NCBI GenBank assembly: GCA_016765235.1
Contig: JAESQH010000016.1
Coordinates: 1 to 15,079, forward strand
Reading direction: 5' to 3'
Length of the DNA stretch: 15,079 bases
Source of the DNA: Paracoccaceae bacterium
GTDB taxonomy: Bacteria; Pseudomonadota; Alphaproteobacteria; Rhodobacterales; Rhodobacteraceae
Shown here: positions 7,692-14,364 of the stretch, piece after piece
Numbering within the stretch: position 1 is the first letter of the stretch
Layout of the letters: the number at the start of each line of letters is the position of its first letter
Position numbers and translations under genes: made by a program
Notes under the pieces: generated by a model
What the model saw: the letters and a program-made list of their open reading frames with translations, nothing else
Databases searched by the model: none
What the model was told of the DNA's origin: nothing

Positions 7692-7775
7692 GTGATCGTA
7701 ACAGTGGCTTTTTTACCCATGATGGGCGTGGGTATCATGATTTATGTATTACTATCCCACTTTGGGGGGGCCTAA
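7692..7775 (+). CDS. Possible hydrophobic micro-protein (27 aa) ahead of the SulP gene
   Basis: A frame running from a GTG at 7692 to the TAA at 7773-7775 encodes a peptide with one plausible membrane helix (VAFLPMMGVGIMIYVLL) and a Gly-Gly-Ala end. The TAA is one base from the SulP ATG, an arrangement that allows translational coupling. The upstream GGATTGGA is only a weak ribosome binding site, and a TTG further upstream could also start the frame. No family is recognised. In 7514-7691 I see no convincing gene, although one frame (about 7533-7646) gives a protein-like stretch containing VVDSEDPYMANIFRDQE that may be decayed coding sequence. Confidence 0.25.
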   Translation: MIVTVAFLPMMGVGIMIYVLLSHFGGA

Positions 7776-7776
7776 C

Positions 7777-9042
7777 ATGCGATCTCCAAAGCTCTTAACT
7801 ACTCTAAGAGGCTATAGCCGCGCAAATTTCTTGGCGGATCTGATTTCTGGCATAAGCGTGGCAATGATCGCACTGCCCCTTAGTCTAGCAATCGCAATCG
7901 CGTCTGGAGCGTCTCCAGCGCAAGGACTAATCACTGCAATTGTCGGCGGCTTCATGGTCTCGCTACTTGGCGGCAGCCGCGTACAGATTGGTGGACCTAC
8001 GGGGGCATTTATTGTTGTCGTATACACCGTGATTGCCGAATATGGATATGATGGACTTGTATTGGCGACATTCATGGCCGGACTGATCCTGCTAGTCGCC
8101 GGTTATTTTCGCCTCGGCAAATTTATATCACTTGTACCCGAAGCGGTTGTCCACGGTTTCACGATTGGTATTGGCATCATTATAGGTGTCAGCCAAGTGA
8201 AAGATTTTTTTGGCCTGCCCATAGATAACCTTCCAGCGAACATCCTCGAAAAAATACCCGCCTTGTGGGCTGTCAAAGGTATGATATCTTGGCACTCGGT
8301 TCTTGTCGGCATTTCGACCGGTATTCTCATCGTAATTATGCGTAGAAAATTCCCCAAATTTCCCGGTCTAATAGTCGCGATTGCAGCAACATCCGCGATT
8401 GCCACCTACTTGCAATTTCCCGTTGACTCCATCGCGTCACGATTTGGTTCTTTACCGAACGGTCTTCCGATGCCAACGCTGCCTGACTGGTCTATTGAGC
8501 GAATTATCAGCCTGCTTCCATCGGCATTAATAATTGCCTTTCTAGCAGCGGTCGAGTCACTACTGTCGGCGATTGTTGCTGACAATATGATTGAAGGAAG
8601 CCACCGACCAAACGCGGAAGTTCTTGCACAAGGCGCCGCCAATGTGGCCTCTTCGCTGTTTGGGGGCATGCCGGTCACGGGCGCAATCGCACGGACCGCG
8701 ACTAATGTTCAAGCAGGAGGCCGCACACCAGTTGCAGGTCTTGTCCACGCGGTGACGATATTAATCATTTTGATGGTTGGAGCGGAACAAGCCGGATATT
8801 TGGTCATGCCCGCACTTGCCGCGTTGTTACTTTTAACAGCCTGGAACATGATGGAAGTTCACAGATGGCCGGAATACTTGAAGCTGCCCAGAAGTGAACT
8901 AGTATTGCTGATAATCACGATGGGACTGACTGTACTTACTGATTTAACGCTCGCAATAGGTGTTGGTGTTTCACTTGGTTTGGCGCTGCGATTGCGGGAT
9001 CGCAAGAAGTCATCGGACCATTGGTCAACTCCTGAACGATAA
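7777..9042 (+). CDS. SulP/SLC26-family inorganic anion transporter lacking a STAS domain (421 aa)
   Basis: An inner-membrane carrier of the SulP family, whose members move sulfate, bicarbonate or other anions, usually with H+ or Na+. The N-terminal half shows family signatures: DLISGISVAMIALPLSLAIA (21-40), and GGSRVQIGGPTGAF (65-78), which lies near the substrate site. Hydrophobic helices continue to the end; the AAVESLLSA segment and the MPVTGAIARTATNVQAGG motif in the second half are also typical. The protein stops after the last helix with a short basic tail (RLRDRKKSS). The C-terminal cytoplasmic STAS domain of many relatives is missing, though STAS-less members exist. ATG 7777 is preferred over ATG 7744 because it fits the family N-terminus and follows a G-rich tract (G7 at 7764-7770). 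Substrate cannot be read from sequence. Confidence 0.9.
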   Translation: MRSPKLLTTLRGYSRANFLADLISGISVAMIALPLSLAIAIASGASPAQGLITAIVGGFMVSLLGGSRVQIGGPTGAFIVVVYTVIAEYGYDGLVLATFMAGLILLVAGYFRLGKFISLVPEAVVHGFTIGIGIIIGVSQVKDFFGLPIDNLPANILEKIPALWAVKGMISWHSVLVGISTGILIVIMRRKFPKFPGLIVAIAATSAIATYLQFPVDSIASRFGSLPNGLPMPTLPDWSIERIISLLPSALIIAFLAAVESLLSAIVADNMIEGSHRPNAEVLAQGAANVASSLFGGMPVTGAIARTATNVQAGGRTPVAGLVHAVTILIILMVGAEQAGYLVMPALAALLLLTAWNMMEVHRWPEYLKLPRSELVLLIITMGLTVLTDLTLAIGVGVSLGLALRLRDRKKSSDHWSTPER

Positions 9043-9087
9043 ATGGAGTGTTGATCTTTTGTGCTATACGGAATTGCAAACTGACGA

Positions 9088-9306
9088 CTAGCTTTGTCCG
9101 CGCACACGCGTTTCGCGCATCACTGACTCGGCGAGTATCACTAAGCAAAATAGGGCAAGCAGTAACCCTCCGGCCAACGGGCTAACCAGTGCTTTTTGCA
9201 ACAAGATTGCAATAAATGAAACACAGCCGAGAATGGCCAGCGTTTGTCGCAGATCGGCGACAAACATCTTGAAGAGTTCTTTAAAAACGTCGCTGATAAT
9301 GGTCAT
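9088..9306 (-). CDS. Small inner-membrane protein (72 aa), two predicted helices
   Basis: I do not recognise a named family. An amphipathic N-terminal stretch (ISDVFKELFKMFVADLRQ) precedes two membrane helices (about residues 22-40 and 43-61) and a short charged tail. AAAGGAGC lies about 5 bases before the ATG. The start overlaps the stop of the preceding 250 aa membrane protein gene as ATGA, so the two are translationally coupled and probably function together. It converges with the SulP gene; the 45 bases between them show no clear terminator. Confidence 0.8.
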   Translation of the reverse strand: MTIISDVFKELFKMFVADLRQTLAILGCVSFIAILLQKALVSPLAGGLLLALFCLVILAESVMRETRVRGQS

Positions 9307-10055
9307 ATTGTGCTCCTTTCAAATCTTGTACGGGCGATACGGACCAACCCGATTCCAACCAGCAGGAAAGCAGCCGCAAGGACGATCAGAATCAGATCTG
9401 CGCCGGGCCAATCAACCCCGAGTCCTTCGCCAGCCCAAAATACACCAAAGGCCGACAACATCACTCCGACACCGAACTTGAGAGTGTTTTCGGGTACCTG
9501 CGCCAACGGTTTGTGGATGAACGCGCCAACGCCCAGTACCAACACGCAAGCGGCCAGCGCACCCAGCGATGCCTCCCACAAAAGCCCCTTGCCAGACCCA
9601 ACTGCGATAACGATGAAGACTACTTCGAGGCCCTCAAGAAGCACCGCTTTAAAGGCGGCAATACCGGCGATCCATTGTAGCGCCTTGGGCGCGCCAGTTT
9701 GCGATTGCAGTTCTGCGGATTCCTCCGCGAAGGCTTCGATTTCATCATGCATCGGAAGAACCCCGGCTGAGCGAAGCACCGCTTTGCGCAACCATCCCAT
9801 ACCGAAAAGCAGGAGAAGTACTCCGACAAAAAGTTGCAGCGCATTTATCGGGATGAACTGAAGCGCAGGGCCCAGGATTATAACGATCAGTGCCAGAATG
9901 CCGAGTGCCGCCACCGTGCCTGCGATCGCCGGGCGCCAGCCGCGGGTTGTGCCCACAGCCAAAACGATAGTGAAAGCCTCGACAACTTCGACGATCGAGG
10001 CAAGGAAGGTTGCGGTGACGGCGGGAAATATTACGGTCCAGAATTCAGGAGGCAT
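9303..10055 (-). CDS. Polytopic membrane protein, COG4280-like, with internally duplicated E-x2-E motif (250 aa)
   Basis: About seven hydrophobic segments form two similar halves. Each half carries the same motif: SIVEVVEAFTIVLAVG (Glu23, Glu26) and VLLEGLEVVFIVIAVG (Glu141, Glu144). A charged cytoplasm-like loop (about 90-122) separates the halves. Two-fold duplication with conserved membrane acidic residues resembles small cation or metal exporters such as the UPF0016/GDT1 and LysE-type superfamily, so cation transport is plausible, but the substrate is not known. I believe relatives are catalogued as uncharacterised COG4280 proteins. AGGAGA precedes the ATG. It is transcribed divergently from the RpiR-type gene (93-base gap) and overlaps the 72 aa gene by 4 bases. 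Confidence 0.82.
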   Translation of the reverse strand: MPPEFWTVIFPAVTATFLASIVEVVEAFTIVLAVGTTRGWRPAIAGTVAALGILALIVIILGPALQFIPINALQLFVGVLLLLFGMGWLRKAVLRSAGVLPMHDEIEAFAEESAELQSQTGAPKALQWIAGIAAFKAVLLEGLEVVFIVIAVGSGKGLLWEASLGALAACVLVLGVGAFIHKPLAQVPENTLKFGVGVMLSAFGVFWAGEGLGVDWPGADLILIVLAAAFLLVGIGLVRIARTRFERSTI

Positions 10056-10126
10056 TGTTTTCTCCTATTAGTTATGTTGTGTAAACGACTCATCTGTTGT
10101 AACTACTACAGCATTGCATGTCGTAT

Positions 10127-10146
10127 ACGCAACGTATAAGTTGCGT
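10127..10146. promoter_or_regulatory. Inverted repeat in the divergent COG4280-rpiR intergenic region
   Basis: ACGCAAC (10127-10133) and GTTGCGT (10140-10146) are perfect 7-base arms around GTATAA. An overlapping CGTATACG (10122-10129) and a CGTTCATGAACG palindrome (10144-10155) that contains the start codon of the regulator add to the symmetry. The position suits an operator through which the adjacent RpiR-type regulator controls itself and the divergent membrane-protein genes. This is inference from position. Confidence 0.5.
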
Positions 10147-10148
10147 TC

Positions 10149-11012
10149 ATGAACGAAACGTCATTTTCCCAACGCCTCGCCACTTCAAGTTCCGATCTGA
10201 CTCCAACCGAACGGCGCGTCGTTAACTACCTCTCTCGCAATCGCGAAATGGCGCTTTTGGCGTCTGCTGCCGACATGGCGCGCCAGATTGGCACCAGCGA
10301 TGCAACAATAATCCGAACTGCGCGCAAACTCGGGTTTTCCGGTCTCGAAGAATTACGTCGTGGTTTGGCTGTGGACCTACGGCGAGATATTACATTGTCA
10401 GAGCGGATCCAAAATGACTTAAGCCAGACGTCCGGCGGTGTATCCGGCGCGGTTGCGCAGACCGTCGAGACCCTGCGGGCCACGCTGGATGCAATGATGA
10501 CAATTCCTGCTGAAGATCTGGAGCAGGCGATGAACGTGCTGACAAAGGCGCAACGTGTGCGAGTTTTTGGGATCGGTCCGTCTGGACATCTCGCTGGCTA
10601 CTTTTCGGCACAGTTGACTCGATTGGGTGGTGACGCTCGGCCTTTGCGGCAGACCGGTCTGCAAATGGCTGACGATCTGATCGGTCTGCGGGTGGGCGAT
10701 ACAATACTAGCGCTCGCTTATGACCGCCCCTATCAAGAGTTCACAGCACTTGTCGATCACGCTATTGCTTTGTCCATACCGGTGATACTTATAACGTCCC
10801 CGGGTCCAGTCCTTCCCGACTATCGCGCCAATATCGTGCTTCGCGTCGCTCGCGGAAGGACCGATGGTTTTGGCTTGCATGCTGGAACACTGGCGCTGCT
10901 TGAAGCGATGCTCGTGGCTTTCGCGACTGCTAGGCCTGATTTGGCCCGAACCAAGTTGGAGGCCTTGAATACCGCGCGTAAGGCAATTTCTGGCGATGGA
11001 ATGGGGTTATGA
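10149..11012 (+). CDS. MurR/RpiR-family transcriptional regulator with SIS domain (287 aa)
   Basis: The N-terminal ~75 residues form the RpiR-type helix-turn-helix: LTPTERRVVNYLSRNREMAL, then GTSDATIIRTARKLGFSGLE as the recognition part. Residues ~136-270 form a SIS (sugar isomerase) domain starting at VRVFGIGPSGHLAG. In this family the SIS domain senses a phosphosugar or related metabolite. Length is normal for the family. There is no ribosome binding site before the ATG at 10149; a TATAAG at 10135-10140 would put the transcript start at or next to the ATG, so the mRNA may be leaderless. It is divergent from the COG4280-like gene and is probably its regulator. The effector is unknown; no sugar enzymes are adjacent. 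Confidence 0.88.
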   Translation: MNETSFSQRLATSSSDLTPTERRVVNYLSRNREMALLASAADMARQIGTSDATIIRTARKLGFSGLEELRRGLAVDLRRDITLSERIQNDLSQTSGGVSGAVAQTVETLRATLDAMMTIPAEDLEQAMNVLTKAQRVRVFGIGPSGHLAGYFSAQLTRLGGDARPLRQTGLQMADDLIGLRVGDTILALAYDRPYQEFTALVDHAIALSIPVILITSPGPVLPDYRANIVLRVARGRTDGFGLHAGTLALLEAMLVAFATARPDLARTKLEALNTARKAISGDGMGL

Positions 11013-11057
11013 GTAGGAACCAAACCTGCGTTAGCCTGTCGGTTCCCACCACGATCA

Positions 11058-11138
11058 ACTATAAATATCCTCAGAATACATCTCCCGTCCTCCGGTTTAT
11101 ACGAAGGATACAAACTTGCGGGTTTATTCTCCGCTACA
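11058..11138 (-). mobile_element. IS21-family remnant B (istA end, ~80 bp)
   Basis: Read on the minus strand, it starts TGTAGCGGAG at 11138 and runs through the same leader, ribosome binding site (GGAGGACGGGAG) and IstA start as remnant A, then stops being similar after the codons MYSEDIYS, where a TGA follows at once. By eye roughly 65-70 of ~80 positions match remnant A with a one-base gap. It has the same orientation as remnant A. The rest of 11013-11175 holds nothing else I can name. Confidence 0.7.
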
Positions 11139-11175
11139 ATCAGTTTGTGTGCTCATTTCCGTTCCCTTGATCAGA

Positions 11176-12114
11176 TTAATCAGCGAAAGTGACGGGTGAC
11201 ATTGCAGTGCGGTTAACCGCCAGCTTGAAAATATCGGGTCGTGCATAATGGCCACTGGCGTCAAACTTTCGACGTGACGCTTGGACTTCAGTAATATCCA
11301 AATCACTGATGAGAAGCCCCTTTTCGCAATGCATCGGTCCCGCCACAATTCCGCCAAAAGGTTTGTATACAACGGCATCTCCGGGGTTTACCCACTCGTC
11401 TTTGTTGGGAAACAATTCATCGCGATAAGGGACGTCATCGGGGATATCAGATGCTTCCAACGACGTCGCGCATGAGATTACCCAGCAACCGCCTTCGCGA
11501 GCAATATGTTGCATGGTCGCTTGCCACATATCACCACTGTCCCAAGTTGGGGCAACATAGATATCAATGTTCTGGGCGTAGAGCGCATAGCGCGCCAGCG
11601 GCATGTAACTTTCCCAACAGATCAGGGTGCCAATCCTACCCACAGCCGTATCTACCACGTTCAATCCAGATCCATCCCCAAATCCCCAAACCATCCGTTC
11701 CGGATTCGTGGGCATTAGCTTTCGGTGATTGTTGGCCAAGGTTCCATCGGAATCAATAATTGCACAACTGTTAAAGATTGTGCTGGCACTGCAAGTGCCA
11801 TCGATTTCCTGATAGCCTATAACAACTACAACTTCGTGTTCCTTGGCGGCCTCTTGCAGTGGCAATAGATCACCTTTGCTAAGATCAACGGAATTCGAGA
11901 GCAATCTTCGATAAAGCTCGTCTGTCTTTCCCATGTCCGCGCCCGGGGCCAGCCGCCAGACGAAAGTTGGATATCCGGGAAGCCACGCTTCGGGAAACAC
12001 AACCAGGCCACAGCTTTGGTCGGCAGCCTTGCCGATTATTTCTGCGGCCCGTTCGATAGATTTGGCCAGATTTAGGTAAACGGGTGGCTCTTGCACAACG
12101 GCGACTTTGGTCAT
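11176..12114 (-). CDS. Nitrilase (aliphatic/aromatic nitrilase branch), 312 aa
   Basis: Nitrilases hydrolyse R-CN to the carboxylic acid and ammonia through a cysteine thioester. The catalytic triad is intact: Glu42 in FPEAWLPGYP, Lys132 in HRKLMPTNPER, and Cys166 in GTLICWESYMPLARY; the second conserved Glu (Glu139) is also present. The NPERMVWGFGDG stretch and the Cys-Trp-Glu context place it with true nitrilases (bacterial/plant NIT and cyanide dihydratase relatives) rather than amidases. Length is slightly shorter than the usual 320-350. AAGGAG lies 9 bases before the ATG. It is the second gene of an operon behind a methyltransferase (52-base gap containing a small hairpin). No signal peptide is seen, so it is cytoplasmic. 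The substrate is unknown. Confidence 0.93.
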   Translation of the reverse strand: MTKVAVVQEPPVYLNLAKSIERAAEIIGKAADQSCGLVVFPEAWLPGYPTFVWRLAPGADMGKTDELYRRLLSNSVDLSKGDLLPLQEAAKEHEVVVVIGYQEIDGTCSASTIFNSCAIIDSDGTLANNHRKLMPTNPERMVWGFGDGSGLNVVDTAVGRIGTLICWESYMPLARYALYAQNIDIYVAPTWDSGDMWQATMQHIAREGGCWVISCATSLEASDIPDDVPYRDELFPNKDEWVNPGDAVVYKPFGGIVAGPMHCEKGLLISDLDITEVQASRRKFDASGHYARPDIFKLAVNRTAMSPVTFAD

Positions 12115-12140
12115 TTGGATGCTCCTTATTTGGAAGGGCA

Positions 12141-12156
12141 GCCGAAATCATTCGGC
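12141..12156 (-). other. Intercistronic hairpin between methyltransferase and nitrilase genes
   Basis: GCCGAA and TTCGGC pair around a 4-base loop in the 52-base gap. No T tract follows on the minus strand, so it is not a strong terminator. It might tune relative expression or stabilise mRNA. Confidence 0.4.
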
Positions 12157-12166
12157 CACTAATTAA

Positions 12167-13033
12167 TTATTTGGTGCCGGAAGCCACCAGCATTTCGCAC
12201 GGACCTTCAAATTTGCCATCGATTTCAAATTTCTCGAGCGCTTCTTCGATTTCGGACCAGGCGGCATCTTGTTCTGTTGCCGATAACCCGCTTAGCATCT
12301 GATGCAGAGCTCCAAATGATTCCTGCTCGAACTGCAAGCATTCGAGAGCAGTTTTTAGTCGAACTGGAGCATCAACACGCTCAACGTGAATGTCACTAAA
12401 CCCTGCGTCGCGTAGCCGTTGGACTAAGACGTCCGGATCGCCAAGACTGAACGGTCCGGGTTGCCCGGGAAGCGGCGCGGGGAGCGCTGCACGGCGGCGA
12501 ATTATTCCAACTGGCACTGAGAAAAACCCATTGAGATCAGCACCTGCATAAGTGATTGCCCCGACGCGCCCTCCGCCGCGCAGTTTATCGCGCATCCCGG
12601 TAAGCGCCTTATGTTGATCCGGAAAGTAAATCAGCCCTACGCGAGAAATCACCGCATCGACGGTCTCGCCTTCGATTTCAGCCAATGCTTCACCATCCTT
12701 GACCAATGTTTCGACATTGTTGAAACCAGCTAGTCGAGCGTTCGCTGCGGTCCGCGCCAAAATTCCCGGTGACAGATCAGTCGCCAACACATAACCGGTT
12801 GGGCCAACACGACGAGCAGCAGCCATTGTCTGTTCACCAGCACCTGCGGCTACATCTAGAACTCGGTTGCCCGTTTCCATACCAGCCATGTCAAACATTT
12901 GCTCGGTAGATGGCCCAAGCCAACGGGATAACAACGGTGACCAACGGTCCCACGCTTCAGCAGCGCCGTCCCATTGTTTGCGTGTGGTTTCCTTGAAGGC
13001 GATTGGGTCGAATTTTTTCTGTGGGATATTCAT
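12167..13033 (-). CDS. Class I SAM-dependent methyltransferase (288 aa)
   Basis: A UbiE/Methyltransf_11-like enzyme that transfers a methyl group from S-adenosylmethionine. Motif I is VLDVAAGAG (58-66); the acidic residue binding the ribose is Asp86 in LATDLS; DAVISRVGLIYFPD is the motif IV region. The start at 13033 is chosen because AAAGGAGAG lies 4 bases upstream and the MNIPQKKFDP start fits. An ATG at 13069 would add 12 Lys/Thr-rich residues and overlap the leader. A Trp-rich N-terminal segment (WDGAAEAWDRWSPLLSRW) is typical of this subfamily. It is the first gene of the operon with the nitrilase and is divergent from a LysR gene. The acceptor is unknown; a role in metabolism of a nitrile-containing compound is inferred from the neighbour only. 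Confidence 0.88.
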   Translation of the reverse strand: MNIPQKKFDPIAFKETTRKQWDGAAEAWDRWSPLLSRWLGPSTEQMFDMAGMETGNRVLDVAAGAGEQTMAAARRVGPTGYVLATDLSPGILARTAANARLAGFNNVETLVKDGEALAEIEGETVDAVISRVGLIYFPDQHKALTGMRDKLRGGGRVGAITYAGADLNGFFSVPVGIIRRRAALPAPLPGQPGPFSLGDPDVLVQRLRDAGFSDIHVERVDAPVRLKTALECLQFEQESFGALHQMLSGLSATEQDAAWSEIEEALEKFEIDGKFEGPCEMLVASGTK

Positions 13034-13086
13034 CTTACTCTCCTTTGTTGTCGTTTTTTGTTGATTCAAGCTTGTCTGAGAGTAAG
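13034..13086 (-). promoter_or_regulatory. Leader hairpin that can pair with the methyltransferase ribosome binding site
   Basis: On the minus-strand transcript CTTACTCTC (13086-13078) is complementary over 9 bases to GAGAGTAAG (13042-13034), which contains most of the Shine-Dalgarno sequence and ends at the ATG. The loop is 35 bases and A-rich. Pairing would hide the ribosome binding site. If transcription starts downstream of 13086, the stem cannot form; the same repeat could instead act as a DNA site. Confidence 0.5.
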
Positions 13087-13101
13087 GTCGCGATCAATTC
13101 G

Positions 13102-13118
13102 CCAAAAATCGGTTTTGG
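13102..13118. promoter_or_regulatory. Possible LysR-type operator
   Basis: CCAAAA and TTTTGG form 6-base arms around ATCGG, 33 bases before the LysR gene in the divergent region. LysR-type regulators bind imperfect dyads (T-N11-A type) in exactly such regions. A direct repeat of TTGCAC follows at 13121-13134. The assignment is by position and symmetry only. Confidence 0.4.
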
Positions 13119-13151
13119 ATTTGCACTTTTGCACAATTCGGGAAAAACAGG

Positions 13152-14048
13152 ATGCATTGGGATGATCTTAGAATATTCCTCGCGGTAGCGCGCGAAGGCT
13201 CTATTAGTGGTGCCGCAAAACGGCTAGGGGTTCAGCACTCGACGGTATCGCGGCGCTTGCGTTCTCTTGAAGAGCGATTGGCAACTAGATTGCTGGAGCG
13301 TAAAACATCCGGTTATGAACTAACGGAGGCGGGCGAGGAATTGAAATTTACGGCCAGCAAGGTCGAAGTGGAAATTCTGGAATTTGAAGGCGCCTTGGGT
13401 GGCCTCGACAAAGGAGCAGCTGGCGAATTGCGAGTTACGGCCATCAACAATATGGCTTCCAGCATCTTGATGCCGATGTTTACACATTTCAGTACGGCAT
13501 ACCCTGACATTGAACTGCATGTTCAGGTCTCCAACAGATTTGTTCGATTGGCTGAGCGAGACGCCGATATTGCTATTCGCCTGACGAACACACCAACTGA
13601 CACTTTGATCGGGACCCGGTTGGCAACAGTTGCCTCGGCAGTTTACGGCGCGAAATCTTATTGCGCCGATGTGCAGGCTGGCGCAATCGAAGAGAAGTGG
13701 TTGGGAATCGAATGTTGCGGGTTTCACATCGGTTGGACCAAAGATGCTTGTCCCGAGCATGATCACAACTTTTTTGTTGACGACACGCTCTTAACATTGG
13801 CCGCATTACGAGAAGGTGCAGGCCTCAGTTATCTTCCATGCTTTATGGGCGATAGCGACCCGGCGCTGGTGCGATTTCGCCCACCCGAGAGGCAGCATGA
13901 TCTGGGTTTATGGTTGCTCTATCACCGAGATTTGAGCCGCACCAAGCGCGTGCGACTCTTTCGCGAGCACATGCTTGACGAAATCAAAAACGTTACGCCG
14001 CTGTTCGAGGGGCGAGCGCCAATGCGAACGCCTTCAGCGGAGAAGTAG
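13152..14048 (+). CDS. LysR-family transcriptional regulator (298 aa)
   Basis: The N-terminal winged helix is clear: WDDLRIFLAVAREGSISGAA, then RLGVQHSTVSRRLRSLEERL, then LLERKTSGYELTEAGEEL (residues ~3-63). A linker helix leads into a two-lobed effector-binding domain from about residue 92 (GELRVTAINNMASSILMPMF). The sequence resembles the subgroup with a Trp-Asp-Asp-Leu start. Length is normal. The ATG at 13152 has only a weak AGG-type ribosome binding site. The gene diverges from the methyltransferase-nitrilase operon across 118 bases, the classic arrangement for a LysR regulator and its target, so it probably controls that operon in response to a pathway compound. The ligand is unknown. 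Confidence 0.92.
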   Translation: MHWDDLRIFLAVAREGSISGAAKRLGVQHSTVSRRLRSLEERLATRLLERKTSGYELTEAGEELKFTASKVEVEILEFEGALGGLDKGAAGELRVTAINNMASSILMPMFTHFSTAYPDIELHVQVSNRFVRLAERDADIAIRLTNTPTDTLIGTRLATVASAVYGAKSYCADVQAGAIEEKWLGIECCGFHIGWTKDACPEHDHNFFVDDTLLTLAALREGAGLSYLPCFMGDSDPALVRFRPPERQHDLGLWLLYHRDLSRTKRVRLFREHMLDEIKNVTPLFEGRAPMRTPSAEK

Positions 14049-14049
14049 A

Positions 14050-14193
14050 TTGATTGAAAAGGACGTATTTCACCTTCGACCTAAACTTAAACTGATTGCA
14101 AAGCCCGATGGCTCCATTCCGGTAATTGGCCTGCACCCGGTGTTAGAACAGAATGAATTGTTTCATATTTTTCGCTTGAAGGGAAAGCTCTAA
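14050..14193 (+). CDS. Hypothetical small ORF (47 codons), possibly a gene remnant
   Basis: The frame from the TTG at 14050 to the TAA at 14191-14193 gives a basic, hydrophobic protein-like sequence including IAKPDGSIPVIGLHPVLEQN. It begins just after the LysR stop and has no good ribosome binding site. The same frame is open further upstream inside the LysR gene but is not protein-like there. I do not recognise it. It may be the surviving end of a gene whose 5' part was replaced, or chance. Confidence 0.3.
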   Translation: MIEKDVFHLRPKLKLIAKPDGSIPVIGLHPVLEQNELFHIFRLKGKL

Positions 14194-14273
14194 TAATCCA
14201 GCATATTCTGCAATAGTGCTACGCACGGCGAATATTTTTCTATCTTAGGTTGATTTAGCTTACCCGAGTAGAG

Positions 14274-14363
14274 CTACTCTCCAAACTCTTTTTGCCCCGA
14301 ATTTATCGGAACACATATAGCCCAATCGCAGTTGCCAATTGTTCCATCAGAACCGATGGATGA
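14274..14363 (-). pseudogene. Possible C-terminal fragment of a gene cut by the IS3-type element
   Basis: On the minus strand a frame abutting the inferred IS3 terminus reads about 29 codons, including IGSDGTIGNCDWAICVPINS, then stops at TAG (14276-14274). It looks protein-like but matches no family I know. It may be the end of a gene whose body was displaced by the insertion. The rest of 14194-14273 shows only a short GAGTAG/CTACTC hairpin at 14266-14279. Confidence 0.25.
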
Positions 14364-14364
14364 T

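Noticed and set aside
9244..9861. Plus-strand frame of 205 codons opposite the 250 aa membrane protein gene
   Set aside because: Ser/Pro/Thr-rich antisense of hydrophobic coding sequence; the minus-strand genes have membrane helices, good ribosome binding sites and coupling.
6093..11138. Reading 6093-11138 as an intact IS21 composite transposon
   Set aside because: Both ends are fragments of the same IS end; no istB, full istA or opposite termini are present.
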